Source: Physcocola sp002396385 (GTDB lineage Bacteria > Bacteroidota > Bacteroidia > Bacteroidales > Paludibacteraceae). From it: DNA of 64,000 bases. The DNA lies in contig CAMNDM010000001.1 in the NCBI GenBank assembly GCA_946535435.1, forward strand, positions 141,107-205,106, read 5' to 3'. Each line of letters starts with the position of its first letter. The first letter of the stretch is position 1. The notes beneath the pieces were generated by a model. It was not told the DNA's origin, did not search any database, and worked only from the letters and a program-made list of their open reading frames with translations. The position numbers and the translations under genes are program-made. Positions 1-8,688 of this stretch are shown here, one piece after another.

Positions 1-2108
1 CTTTCCAAGATAGTTTTGCCAACCAGCGGATTGAATTTGGATATTTCCAGCTGTTCGAGGCTGACCTCCTGGTTCAGAGGTTCCTCGCCAGGGTTCAGTT
101 TCGACGAGAACATGCCCTCAATTTCCGCCAATTGGGTATCGGAGCCGAGCACCAACACCTTGTCGGAAGGGAAAAGCTGCTCGCGGCCTCCCGGTATGTT
201 GATGCGGTAAGGCCCCCTGATTATAGACACCACATGAACCCCGTATTTGCGTCGGAAATCGGACTCTATCAGCGTTTTTCCGCAAACAGGGCTATCAGGC
301 GCCACCTCGAAACTCGACAGGTGCAGGTCGTAGGCCTGCAAACGGCTGGAGAGGCGTGCATTACGGAACACCTGACCCGCCTTCACCTGCTTGTCGGCCT
401 CGTATTCGCGCTGGTTCAGGTTCGAGAAGAACCGGCGCTCTAACCGAATGGAGTACATTTTGAGGAAACGCGACGAGAACATGGCCATGACCAGAATGGT
501 CGACAAGGCGAAGAGCATTCCCGTGGCGGTATTGTACGTCTTTATGAGCAGGAACACCACAAAGAAAATGGCCAACAGGAAACGCACCAGCGAAAGCGCC
601 ATAAGCGGAGCAATGTTCGTCTTGTTACTTGCCAGCAGGAACTTGTATTCGCGCGAATGGTTCTTCTTTGCAATGATGGCACGCAAGAAAGGAGCCATCA
701 GCAGAATAGTGAGCACCGCCAATGCCGTCTTTGGCCAAAATCCCATTTTTGCCACCATCGGCAACAAATACTTGCAATAGACCAGCAGCACAAAGACAAT
801 GATGACCGAGTAAACACCCACAATACGGAAAATGGACGACAACAGGCTCTGCCACATATTCTCGTTATGTACACTAACGCCCGCATTCAGGTTGGTACGT
901 TCCAGAAAGAGTTTCTGTTTAGGGGTCAGTTTGCGGTCGAGGAACCCATAGAACGGCATAGCCGACTTCATGATGAACGGGGTGACGAAAATGGTAATGA
1001 CCGAAACCGCAACGATAACCGGATAGACATGCTTTCCCAACAGCCCCAAGTTGGTTCCCAACATGGCGATTATAAATGCGAACTCGCCCACCTGGGTCAG
1101 GCAGAAACTCGACTGGATAGACGTCTTCAGCGTCTGTCCCGACAAGAGGAATCCGCACGAGGCGAAAAATATCTGTCCGACAATCACCGTCAGCGAAATA
1201 GCGACTATCTCGAGGGTGTATTCACCCAAAACCGACAAATCGATCATCATACCCACCGACACGAAGAAAACAGCACCGAAAAGGTCCTTCATCGGTTTCA
1301 CCACCTTCTCTATCCGTTCGGCCTCGACCGTTTCGGCAAAGACAGAGCCCATGACAAAGGCGCCAAGTTCGGAAGAGAAACCGACATAAGTGGCCACAAT
1401 CACCATCAGGAAACAAAGCCCCAACGAAATCACCATCAGAGTCTCGTCGTTCAATATATCCCGCTTTTTCAGCACTTTCAGTAAAGACGGCAGAATAAAG
1501 ATACCGCTGAGCACCCACAGCACCATAAAGAAAGACAACTTTGCCAAGGCAAACAGCAGTTGTCCGCCCTCGAAACTCTTGCTGACCGCCGTGGTAGAAA
1601 TAATCACCAGCAACAAGATGGCTATAAGGTCCTCGAAAATAAGTACACCCAACACCAGTTGGGTAAACTTCTGCGTACGCAGGCCCATATCGTCGAAAGC
1701 CTTCATAATAATGGCCGTACTCGACATGCTGATCATACCACCCAACAGCAGGCTGTTGGTCAGGGACCACCCCAGAATCAGGCCGACCAGTGTGCCCAAT
1801 ATAATCATTCCCGGAATGATGACAGCCGCTGCCACGAGGGCATTGCGGCCCACACTCAGCAACTTTTTAAAACTAAACTCCAAACCTAAACCGAACATCA
1901 GGAAGATGACACCCAACTCACTCCAAGTGCCGATATTGGCCGTGTCGGCCACGTCGGGAGTCAGATGAATCTGCCGGCTAACGACAAGTCCCGCCATAAT
2001 ATACCCAAGTATAACAGGTTGTTTCAACCATTTGAACAAAATGGTTGTCACGCTCGCTGCGACGAGGATGAGGGCCAAATCGGAAACAATTAAAGGGAAT
2101 TCTTCCAT
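1..2108 (-). CDS. Monovalent cation:proton antiporter, CPA2/KefB type with RCK_C domain (3' end outside window)
   Basis: Reading the minus strand from the ATG at 2108 gives about 702 uninterrupted residues that run off the left edge. The N-terminal ~400 residues are a dozen hydrophobic segments of the Na+/H+ exchanger fold, with typical stretches such as GVIFLMFGLGLEF, SSTAIIMKAF and GVLIFEDLIAI. A second hydrophobic cluster follows around residues 420-570. Near the end there is a TrkA-C/RCK_C-like domain (SFEVAPDSPVCGKTLIESDF) and the beginning of a second. Family knowledge: such proteins exchange K+ or Na+ for H+ across the inner membrane and the RCK domain gates them. Substrate cannot be told from sequence. 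It appears monocistronic with its own -7 box. No full-length frame was expected because the stop lies outside. Confidence 0.9.
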   Translation of the reverse strand, partial: MEEFPLIVSDLALILVAASVTTILFKWLKQPVILGYIMAGLVVSRQIHLTPDVADTANIGTWSELGVIFLMFGLGLEFSFKKLLSVGRNALVAAAVIIPGMIILGTLVGLILGWSLTNSLLLGGMISMSSTAIIMKAFDDMGLRTQKFTQLVLGVLIFEDLIAILLLVIISTTAVSKSFEGGQLLFALAKLSFFMVLWVLSGIFILPSLLKVLKKRDILNDETLMVISLGLCFLMVIVATYVGFSSELGAFVMGSVFAETVEAERIEKVVKPMKDLFGAVFFVSVGMMIDLSVLGEYTLEIVAISLTVIVGQIFFASCGFLLSGQTLKTSIQSSFCLTQVGEFAFIIAMLGTNLGLLGKHVYPVIVAVSVITIFVTPFIMKSAMPFYGFLDRKLTPKQKLFLERTNLNAGVSVHNENMWQSLLSSIFRIVGVYSVIIVFVLLVYCKYLLPMVAKMGFWPKTALAVLTILLMAPFLRAIIAKKNHSREYKFLLASNKTNIAPLMALSLVRFLLAIFFVVFLLIKTYNTATGMLFALSTILVMAMFSSRFLKMYSIRLERRFFSNLNQREYEADKQVKAGQVFRNARLSSRLQAYDLHLSSFEVAPDSPVCGKTLIESDFRRKYGVHVVSIIRGPYRINIPGGREQLFPSDKVLVLGSDTQLAEIEGMFSSKLNPGEEPLNQEVSLEQLEISKFNPLVGKTILE

Positions 2109-2134
2109 TAGGTTTTAATTCTAGAATTGCAATA

Positions 2135-2142
2135 CAAATTTA
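2135..2142 (-). promoter_or_regulatory. -7 box of the antiporter gene
   Basis: The minus strand reads TAAATTTG, a match to the Bacteroidetes -7 consensus TAnnTTTG, 26 bases upstream of the antiporter ATG. No clear -33 TTTG at 19-21 bases spacing was found. Confidence 0.55.
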
Positions 2143-2180
2143 ATAAAAGCAAATCAAAAGCGGGCGAACATACCACTATG

Positions 2181-2219
2181 AAAAAACGCCATTACCAGCC
2201 AAATGGCGGTAATGGCGTT
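2181..2219 (-). terminator. Rho-independent terminator of the deacetylase transcript
   Basis: AACGCCATTACC (2185-2196) and GGTAATGGCGTT (2208-2219) form a perfect 12-bp stem with an 11-nt loop. On the minus strand the stem is followed by six T. It lies just past the stop of the polysaccharide deacetylase gene and before the antiporter promoter. Confidence 0.85.
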
Positions 2220-2242
2220 AATCTTTATATGGGTAGTACAAA

Positions 2243-2860
2243 TCAGTCTACCACATCGAACCGGTATCCCTGTCCGAGGAGCCATTCAATGGCCTTAGGC
2301 AGCGCATACCGCAATCGTTCCTCACTTTTCAGCGAATCGTGGAAAACAATGACAGACCCATTCCGGGTAAAGCGTTTCACCACACCCAGCACATATTCAC
2401 CCGACAAGCGCATATTGTAGTCACGGGTAACAACATCCCAAAAGACCACTTTGTACTTTGGCGACAAAGCCTTCCACAAGCGCTTGAGGAACTGTCCGTG
2501 TGGAGGGCGGAACAGATGAGAATGGATGTAACTGTCGGCCAACTCCACATTAGCCACATAGTCGTCCGTCTTCATTCGGAATCCCCGCACATGGTTGAAC
2601 GTATGGTTCCCTATACAGTGTCCGGCAGAAACCACCTGCTGGAACACATCGGGGTGTTTACGCACATTGTCGCCCACCATAAAGAAGGTCGCCTTAATCT
2701 GGTAGCGGGCCAGCACATCGAGGACCCACGGGGTAACCTCCGGGATGGGTCCATCGTCAAAAGTGAGATACACCGTTTTTTGCGACTGCGGCCGGTACCA
2801 AAAACCATAAGGGAAGAACCTACGGAAGAAGCGCGGAGGGTGTTCTATAAAAGAAAGCAT
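2243..2860 (-). CDS. Polysaccharide deacetylase family protein (NodB homology)
   Basis: A 205-residue protein with NodB-domain motifs in order: TFDDGP near residue 33 (catalytic Asp and metal-binding Asp), GNHTFNHV near residue 86 (two metal-binding His), RPPHG near residue 117 and a late VVFWDV/VIVFHDS pair. These are the motif 1-5 positions of carbohydrate esterase family 4, which removes N-acetyl groups from peptidoglycan, chitin oligomers or other glycans using a divalent metal. Motif 3 has His where an Arg/Tyr-rich variant is usual, so the substrate is uncertain. No signal peptide is seen; the N-terminus is short and basic. It starts 5 bases after the DUF2723 stop and is probably co-transcribed with it, ending at the 2181-2219 terminator. 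Confidence 0.9.
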   Translation of the reverse strand: MLSFIEHPPRFFRRFFPYGFWYRPQSQKTVYLTFDDGPIPEVTPWVLDVLARYQIKATFFMVGDNVRKHPDVFQQVVSAGHCIGNHTFNHVRGFRMKTDDYVANVELADSYIHSHLFRPPHGQFLKRLWKALSPKYKVVFWDVVTRDYNMRLSGEYVLGVVKRFTRNGSVIVFHDSLKSEERLRYALPKAIEWLLGQGYRFDVVD

Positions 2861-2865
2861 GAATA

Positions 2866-5800
2866 CTACTCGTCTTCGTCAACTGGCTCCGCCTCAGGAG
2901 ACGAGGTATTGACCAAATACTGGTAAGCGGGTTCCGAAGCCTTGAGCGCGGTTTCACACTTGGCAGCCAGTTCATTACGTCCGTATTGTTTCACAATAGA
3001 ACCCATGGTCAGCAACACCCTGCGCTGTTTGGAGAATTCGACATTAGCCGTACGCATCTTTTCAGGCTTCAAAGAAGACAACCAGTTGACATACTGGCTA
3101 GCGTTGTTAATCAACTCTGCCGCATACTTGTCTGCAGTCTGTGTCTGGTTCATCCGGTAATAGAGGTCGACCAGTCCGAGGTCATACTCGCTAAGCGGAA
3201 TAGTCGCCGAAGGCAGTTTGTCCAATGCATAGTCGAGTACCTTCTTGGCACTGTCGCGTTTTCCTTCCTCATAAAGGTCGCTGGCCAGCATCACAAACAT
3301 ATTGCGGAAAGTAGAGCACATGCGCAAGTTGTTCTCTTCGAGGTAGACATTAGGGTCGCTTGCATTACCGAACTCAAACTTGTTCATCATGTTGTTGTAC
3401 ATGACGTCGGTCGCACAACGTCCGCCACAACGGTAAGGCATAACCCTGTAAGCCATACCTTCAAGACGGAAGTAAGGCTGCAGGCCCAACTTGCTCTCAC
3501 TACCCACGGTTACGGCATAATATACCGGACGTTTCCAGTGGTTGTTGGCCAACATATCGAGAATGAAGATTTCCTGTTTGCCCAAATAACGCTTGCCCGA
3601 CAAGTCGATGTTGATGCGGTAGGTCTTCAGGCCAAGCAGTTTCTGAAGTTCAGCGTTTTTCTCGGCATTGCTGAGTTTGTCGTTCTTCAAAATGGCGGTC
3701 TGCATATCGTACCGGAACATATTCAGTTCTTGGTGGATTTTAGCAGGATCGGCACCAGCATTGTTAACGGCCTCAGCAGAGTCAACCTCCAGGAAGAGGT
3801 GGGTACAAGGAACAACAGCGGCATCGTCGCCCGACATGCCCACACGCTGTTTGATTTTCGCTTGCGACTCACTGCTGGTAAGCAACGAAATGGCATCTTT
3901 CACACTGATGGCCTGTCCCTGGAACAGGTCGACCACATAAGCCACATCGAGTTTACCCATCGAATAGTCAGCTTCTTTCAGCGACAAGTCGAAGCCCTTC
4001 GAATCGTAAGCGTCGCGTGTCATTTGGGCAACGTACCATGCCATCTGCAAGTAGCTGAGGTTAGCCACACGCTTGTTCTGGTATTGGGCTTTCAAAGAGT
4101 CGCCTTTGCAATCGCCCTCCACTTCCTGGTTATACCATAGAGGGAAGGTATCGTTATCGCCGTTGGTGAAGATGATGGAGTTAGGCGCCAGCGAGCGTAA
4201 ATAGTCGCCACCGAAATCACGACAAGTGTAACGGTTCGAGCGGTCGTGGTCGTCCCAGTTCTGCTGTGCCATCAGCACAGGTACACCCAAGCACACAACC
4301 GAAGCCAGTGCGGCGGCCAATTTCGGATCCAACCATTTTTTCACAAGGTCGTACACAAACAACACACCTAAGCCAATCCAAATAGTGAAGGCATAGAACG
4401 AGCCGGCATAGGCATAGTCACGCTCACGTGGCTGGTAAGGGGTTTGGTTCAAATAAACCACAATTGCCAGACCCGTCAGCACGAACAAAATGCACACTTG
4501 CCAGAACGTCTGCATACCAACTTTATTGTTTTTGTCATCGCGTCCGAACTGGTACAAGATGCCAAGGATACCCAAAATAAGCGGCAGGAAGTAATAGCAG
4601 TTGTGCCCCTTGTTGTTTTTCAACTGGTCGGGAGTCAGGTCAGCATCGCCACCCACCAGCAGATTGTCAACAAACGGAATACCGCTGCACCAGTTGCCGT
4701 GCACAATTTCGCCATGACCCTGAATATCGTTTTGTCGGCCTACAAAGTTCCACATAAAGTAACGCCAATACATAAAGCCGACCTGGTAAGTCAGGAAGAA
4801 CTTGATGTTGTTGAGCTGGGTCGGAACCTGAGCGGTCTGCATCTGCCCCATGTTTTGGTAGGCAATGGTTTTTCCGTTACCCACAGAGCCCCACTCCTTG
4901 TACGCGTTGACGTGCGAGCCTTGGCGGCTGTACATACGAGGGAACAACATATTGAATTCAGGACAATACTTGTAATCCTTCTTATGGTCGTACAGTACAT
5001 AGTGGTCTTCTTCACTATCGTTCGTTTTGATGGCCTTCGCATACAAAGCTTCGCCTTCGTCGATATCGACAGTCCACTGCCCGTTTCCGTTATTTACACG
5101 GCGATATTCGGCCGCATAAGACTCACCATAGAACAGCGGGCGGTCGCCATACTGTTCACGGTTCAGATAACTCTTCAACGAGAACACATCGTCGGGCGAG
5201 TTCTCGTCCATTGTCGGATTAGCGGCAGAACGGATAACCAGAGGGGCATAGGTAGAATAGCCCATCAGCACCATCGCACAACAAACAAGTACGGTGTTGA
5301 GCATTGGAAGCTGCACTTTCTCGCCATGATTGAGAAGGACATAAACAAGGCCGCCCACCAACAAGAGGGCCAAGAAGATATGTTTGAAGGTACCCGAGCC
5401 AAAGAATGGTATACCCAACAGTACGATGGTGCCAACAAAAACGCCCAAGACTTTGTAATGCTGGTTGCTTCCACGTTCAACCGAGTCATTGACCAGGCTA
5501 TTGTTCTCGCCAGTAAGTACGATACCCCATACCAGCAAGCCGATCAGAATCAGCGCATAAACAACCACACCCGTATTGTATGGCAGTCCTATGCCGTTGA
5601 CAAACGCCAACTCGAACCAGCCAGCCACCTGGGCGAAGCCAGGAATGAGTCCGTAAAGGATGGCTACCAAGATGAAACAAGATACCACCAGCGCAACAAT
5701 AGTGCCCTGAGTAGTCGGATTCTCGGTCTTGCGGTAATAGTAAACCAATACCAGAACCGGAATAGAAAGCAGGTTCAACAAGTGCACACCGATAGACAAA

Positions 5801-6369
5801 CCCATCAGGTAGGCAATGAGCACCAACCAACGGTTTGCATAAGGTTCGTCGGCACAGTCTTCCCACTTCAACATACACCAGTAAACCACAGCGGTAAACA
5901 GCGAAGACGAGGCGTAAACCTCACCTTCCACCGCCGAGAACCAGAAAGTGTCGGAGAAAGTATAAGCCAAAGCACCCACCACACCGGCGCCAAGAATGCC
6001 AATCGTCTTACCCAACGATATTTCGCCATTGCTTTTGAACACTTCGTTTGGCACCTCAATACGGCGGGCAATATGGGTAATTGTCCAGAACAAGAACAAG
6101 ATAGTAAAACCACTACACAAGGCAGAGAATGCGTTCACCATCATGGCCACTTGCGAAGGATCGGAAGCAAACAAAGAACAAATGCGACCCAGCATCATAA
6201 AGAACGGAGCACCAGGCGGGTGACCTATCTCCATCTTGTAAGAAGTGGCAATGAACTCGCCACAGTCCCAGAAACTGGCTGTTGGCTCAATCGTCATTAA
6301 GTACACTGCGCAAGCGATGGCACAAACCACCCATCCGACAGCGTTGTTTAACTGTTTAAAACGTTTCAT
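2866..6369 (-). CDS. DUF2723 (TMEM260-like) multi-pass membrane protein with TPR-like C-terminus
   Basis: An 1167-residue protein with the DUF2723 N-terminal signature: SFWDCGEFIATSYKMEIGHP around residues 33-52, rich in acidic residues expected in the active site of membrane glycosyltransferases. About 12 hydrophobic segments lie in residues 10-700. The soluble C-terminal third contains helical repeats (about residues 1020-1130) and ends in an acidic EDE tail. Family knowledge: the eukaryotic homologue TMEM260 is a protein O-mannosyltransferase. The bacterial proteins are therefore likely glycosyltransferases using a lipid-linked sugar, but that is inference here. Length is typical for Bacteroidetes members. 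It heads a two-gene unit with the deacetylase. Confidence 0.88.
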   Translation of the reverse strand: MKRFKQLNNAVGWVVCAIACAVYLMTIEPTASFWDCGEFIATSYKMEIGHPPGAPFFMMLGRICSLFASDPSQVAMMVNAFSALCSGFTILFLFWTITHIARRIEVPNEVFKSNGEISLGKTIGILGAGVVGALAYTFSDTFWFSAVEGEVYASSSLFTAVVYWCMLKWEDCADEPYANRWLVLIAYLMGLSIGVHLLNLLSIPVLVLVYYYRKTENPTTQGTIVALVVSCFILVAILYGLIPGFAQVAGWFELAFVNGIGLPYNTGVVVYALILIGLLVWGIVLTGENNSLVNDSVERGSNQHYKVLGVFVGTIVLLGIPFFGSGTFKHIFLALLLVGGLVYVLLNHGEKVQLPMLNTVLVCCAMVLMGYSTYAPLVIRSAANPTMDENSPDDVFSLKSYLNREQYGDRPLFYGESYAAEYRRVNNGNGQWTVDIDEGEALYAKAIKTNDSEEDHYVLYDHKKDYKYCPEFNMLFPRMYSRQGSHVNAYKEWGSVGNGKTIAYQNMGQMQTAQVPTQLNNIKFFLTYQVGFMYWRYFMWNFVGRQNDIQGHGEIVHGNWCSGIPFVDNLLVGGDADLTPDQLKNNKGHNCYYFLPLILGILGILYQFGRDDKNNKVGMQTFWQVCILFVLTGLAIVVYLNQTPYQPRERDYAYAGSFYAFTIWIGLGVLFVYDLVKKWLDPKLAAALASVVCLGVPVLMAQQNWDDHDRSNRYTCRDFGGDYLRSLAPNSIIFTNGDNDTFPLWYNQEVEGDCKGDSLKAQYQNKRVANLSYLQMAWYVAQMTRDAYDSKGFDLSLKEADYSMGKLDVAYVVDLFQGQAISVKDAISLLTSSESQAKIKQRVGMSGDDAAVVPCTHLFLEVDSAEAVNNAGADPAKIHQELNMFRYDMQTAILKNDKLSNAEKNAELQKLLGLKTYRINIDLSGKRYLGKQEIFILDMLANNHWKRPVYYAVTVGSESKLGLQPYFRLEGMAYRVMPYRCGGRCATDVMYNNMMNKFEFGNASDPNVYLEENNLRMCSTFRNMFVMLASDLYEEGKRDSAKKVLDYALDKLPSATIPLSEYDLGLVDLYYRMNQTQTADKYAAELINNASQYVNWLSSLKPEKMRTANVEFSKQRRVLLTMGSIVKQYGRNELAAKCETALKASEPAYQYLVNTSSPEAEPVDEDE

Positions 6370-6426
6370 TATATATTTAAGAATTCTTTTATATTCTCAT
6401 CCAATCGCCATTTCGGCAATAATATG

Positions 6427-6434
6427 CAAAGTTA
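6427..6434 (-). promoter_or_regulatory. -7 box of the DUF2723-deacetylase unit
   Basis: The minus strand reads TAACTTTG, matching TAnnTTTG, 57 bases upstream of the DUF2723 ATG. The intervening leader is AT-rich. Confidence 0.5.
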
Positions 6435-6657
6435 CTCAAAATTGTGAGTTAAACGCCATTCAATTTGAAAATATATGCAACGCAAGCACGGCGCTTCCTT
6501 TATTTAGTCTTTTTCTCTCTGCGTTTACCGCCTCAACACATGCTCATTTTCTATTTTTATGGCATTGTCAAATATGTTTTCCTTAGTCAGATAATCTGTA
6601 AACAGCTAGCTACTATTTATTTCCGCCTATTAGCATATCGTCAAAAAAATTATTTCG
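6435..6657. other. Intergenic spacer, no gene seen
   Basis: The space between the divergent DUF2723 promoter and the promoter before the palindrome holds only short unconvincing frames. No hairpin or repeat was noticed in it. Confidence 0.5.
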
Positions 6658-6665
6658 TATTTTTG
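6658..6665 (+). promoter_or_regulatory. -7 box upstream of the palindrome and ATPase remnant
   Basis: TATTTTTG matches TAnnTTTG. The next features are a 44-bp palindrome starting 5 bases downstream and the ATPase remnant at 6721. A transcript from here would begin at or within the first bases of the palindrome. Confidence 0.5.
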
Positions 6666-6669
6666 TAGC

Positions 6670-6713
6670 GAAACGGCTGTTTCCGAAACCGCGGTTTCGG
6701 AAACAGCCGTTTC
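6670..6713. repeat. 44-bp perfect palindrome
   Basis: The left arm starts GAAACGGCTGTTTCCGAAAC and the right arm is its exact reverse complement, centred between 6691 and 6692 with CCGCGG at the middle and no unpaired loop. Within each arm the pieces GAAAC and GTTTC recur. It sits between a -7 box and a truncated ATPase reading frame. As RNA it would make a very stable 5' hairpin; as DNA it could be a dimeric protein-binding site or a mobile-element end. Confidence 0.9.
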
Positions 6714-6720
6714 TGAGTAA

Positions 6721-7319
6721 ATGATACTGGACGTTGTATGCAAACGCGATTCTATCTTCATTAACGAGGGTAAGAACACACTTATTGAGGAATTTGGGAA
6801 AGATTACGGTATGTATTTTTCATTATGTCTGCTATTGCGTCCGGATATACTAAACGTTCGGAGATTGAAGATTTAGTAGGAAAGGAACTTGGTGGTTACC
6901 TAACTAAACTTGAAGACGACTATAATCTAATTAAGAAAAGACAACCCCTATTCGAGAAGTCAAAATCGACCAATGTTCGCTATAAATTGGCCGATAACTT
7001 TTTCATTTTCTGGTTTCGATTCATTTTTAAGTACAACTACATTATTGAAATTGGTGCGTACGATAAGTTGAAAGCCATTATTGAAAGAGATTATGCCATG
7101 TTTAGCGGGCTTGCTCTTGAACGTTACTTTGTTGATTTGTTTATTGAGAGTGGCAATTATACGAGAATTGACAGTTGGTGGGACCGAAAAGGCGAAAACG
7201 AGATTGACATCATCGCTGAAAACGAACTGGAACAATCGGCAGTATTCTTTGAAGTGAAACGTCAGCAACGCCGCATTGAATTGAATAAATTAGAAACTAA
7301 AAAGAATACGTTTTTATAA
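6721..7319 (+). pseudogene. Remnant of an AAA ATPase of the DUF234 type (no P-loop, one frameshift)
   Basis: An ATG at 6721 opens a frame (residues like NTLIEEFGKDYG) that continues, after a one-base shift near 6817-6822, into the 164-residue frame from 6825. The joined product resembles only the C-terminal part of the archaeal/Bacteroidetes ATPase family with a DUF234 domain: an EIEDLVGKELGGYLTKLEDD winged-helix part, an FFIFWFRFI segment, then SWWDRKGENEIDII and FFEVKRQQ, a PD-(D/E)XK-like core. The N-terminal ~250 residues with Walker A and B are absent and are replaced by the promoter and palindrome. The 3' end at 7319 also looks early. I judge it non-functional as an ATPase; whether the nuclease-like end is still made is unknown. 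Confidence 0.75.
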
Positions 7320-7383
7320 CAAGAACAGAAAAAAAGAAACAATCAACCTCTTTCAGTCTACATCATTGACCACACGATGCTTT

Positions 7384-7839
7384 TTATTTCATATTTTCTT
7401 TTCTGATCATTGCTCTTTTATAATAGTATTCTAACTCAGAGTAGTATTCTTTATCTCTGTTTAAAATAGAGTTGACGCTATCTTTTAGTTCTGCAGAGTT
7501 ATAGAAGTCCAAACATTTCATTAGCAATAATGGATTATCATATTTACTGGCATAGTACTTATTAGAGTACTTTCTTGCTAAACTATCTAACATTATAGAA
7601 TTCTCCAAGCCTATATTTACTACTTCAAAATAGCCTGCTGTACTTCCATCTTTGGAAACCAATTCCTTTATGATTGTGGAATCTTTGCTATTAGAGCGGT
7701 AAAGGCATCTACAGAATGCGAAATCTTTGTAACCGCTTTCTATATAATCTCTCACTATAGTCAAGGTATCTTGGGAGAAAACATCTACATTAAAACATAG
7801 AAGGACGATAAGTGCAAGGAAGGACTTTATTGTTTTCAT
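7384..7839 (-). CDS. Tai4-like T6SS amidase immunity protein, secreted (orphan)
   Basis: A 151-residue protein with a signal peptide (MKTIKSFLALIVLLCFNVDV, cut after FSQ). The mature part follows the Tai4 immunity pattern as I remember it: YKDFAFCRCLYRSN, then a YFEV segment, KYYASKYDN, and LLMKCLDFYNSAEL near the end. Tai4 proteins sit in the periplasm and block Tae4 peptidoglycan amidases delivered by a neighbour's type VI secretion system. No amidase or secretion gene is next to it, so here it would be an orphan immunity gene. Its own -7 box lies at 7880-7887. The assignment is from motif memory; an unrelated small periplasmic protein is the alternative. Confidence 0.65.
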   Translation of the reverse strand: MKTIKSFLALIVLLCFNVDVFSQDTLTIVRDYIESGYKDFAFCRCLYRSNSKDSTIIKELVSKDGSTAGYFEVVNIGLENSIMLDSLARKYSNKYYASKYDNPLLLMKCLDFYNSAELKDSVNSILNRDKEYYSELEYYYKRAMIRKENMK

Positions 7840-7879
7840 GTCTGTAGTATGTAAACGTCTAACTTATTAATTATATCTA

Positions 7880-7887
7880 CAAATATA
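7880..7887 (-). promoter_or_regulatory. -7 box of the Tai4-like gene
   Basis: The minus strand reads TATATTTG, 40 bases upstream of the start codon. The same octamer precedes the neighbouring Sel1 gene. Confidence 0.5.
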
Positions 7888-7988
7888 GTATAAAGACGCT
7901 ATAAAACAATACTTTCTTTATAGGACAGTCCAAGAACTGCCAGCCTTGGAAGTTTCGCCGATTTTCTTTTTTAGTGGGTAGTTAGAGT

Positions 7989-8546
7989 TCAAGGTTTTTC
8001 TTTCAGCTGCTTCACTTTATCGGGATTGGACTCCATAAAATTCACCAACTCAATGGCAGGCATATAGCCCGTATCGGCCGATTTCTTCATCCAGCGGATA
8101 CCCTCTTCCACATTTTTTTCTACGCCATAGCCAGACAAGTAGCAAATTCCCACGTTGTAGAGAGCCTTCTGGTGGTTCTGCCTAGCCGCTTTCATATACC
8201 AGAAAAAAGCCTTTTCTGGGTCTTCGTCCACACCAGTGTGTTTCTGGTAACAGTGTCCGAGGCGGTCTTGTGCGTCGCTATCTCCTTTTTCGGCTGCCAA
8301 TTTGTACCATTTAACCGCCTCCACATCGTTTTTTTCCACACCACAGCCCGTATGGTAAAAAATACCCAGGTTCAGTTGGGCAAGACTATCACCCTTTTTC
8401 CCCAGCTCCTTATAGCAGTTAAACGCCTGCTCGTATTTCCCCAATTCATACAGTAACAGACAAGAGCTGCATTCGTTGCTGCCCGCCATGCACGAGAGAA
8501 AAAACAAAGAAAAGCTGGAATTTAATAGGAACAGTCTCTTTTTCAT
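7989..8546 (-). CDS. Sel1-repeat lipoprotein
   Basis: Starting at ATG 8546 gives 185 residues beginning MKKRLFLLNSSFSLFFLSC, a signal peptide with a plausible lipobox Cys. The longer frame from 8591 would start inside the -7 box, so the downstream Met is chosen. Three to four Sel1-type TPR repeats follow, with the signature spacing AQLNLGIFYHTGCGVEKN, GDSDAQDRLGHCYQ and KALYNVGICYLSGYGVEKN. Sel1 proteins are helical protein-binding scaffolds. Some act as effector immunity proteins, and its location beside a Tai4-like gene makes that possible, but nothing in the sequence proves it. It may instead be an ordinary surface or periplasmic scaffold. Confidence 0.85.
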   Translation of the reverse strand: MKKRLFLLNSSFSLFFLSCMAGSNECSSCLLLYELGKYEQAFNCYKELGKKGDSLAQLNLGIFYHTGCGVEKNDVEAVKWYKLAAEKGDSDAQDRLGHCYQKHTGVDEDPEKAFFWYMKAARQNHQKALYNVGICYLSGYGVEKNVEEGIRWMKKSADTGYMPAIELVNFMESNPDKVKQLKEKP

Positions 8547-8588
8547 GTGATATTTACGCTTAGATAAACTTTCAATTGAACTTGCTAA

Positions 8589-8596
8589 CAAATATA
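8589..8596 (-). promoter_or_regulatory. -7 box of the Sel1 lipoprotein gene
   Basis: The minus strand reads TATATTTG, 42 bases upstream of ATG 8546. Its overlap with the longer possible start decides for the shorter protein. Confidence 0.5.
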
Positions 8597-8688
8597 CTCA
8601 AGAAAATACATATATACAAAAATCCAGTAAACTCACGTGTTTTTACTTATCTAAATCCTCAAATTTCAAAAACTTAGCATATCCTGTT

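Noticed and set aside
657..1484. 275-residue plus-strand frame over the antiporter gene
   Set aside because: Antisense to the antiporter; rich in His, Asn and Arg as expected of a reverse reading of hydrophobic codons, with no recognisable fold.
4444..6300. 618-residue plus-strand frame over the DUF2723 gene
   Set aside because: It lies wholly antisense to a 1167-residue gene with clear family motifs and hydrophobic segments; its own product is His/Gln-rich and has no domain.
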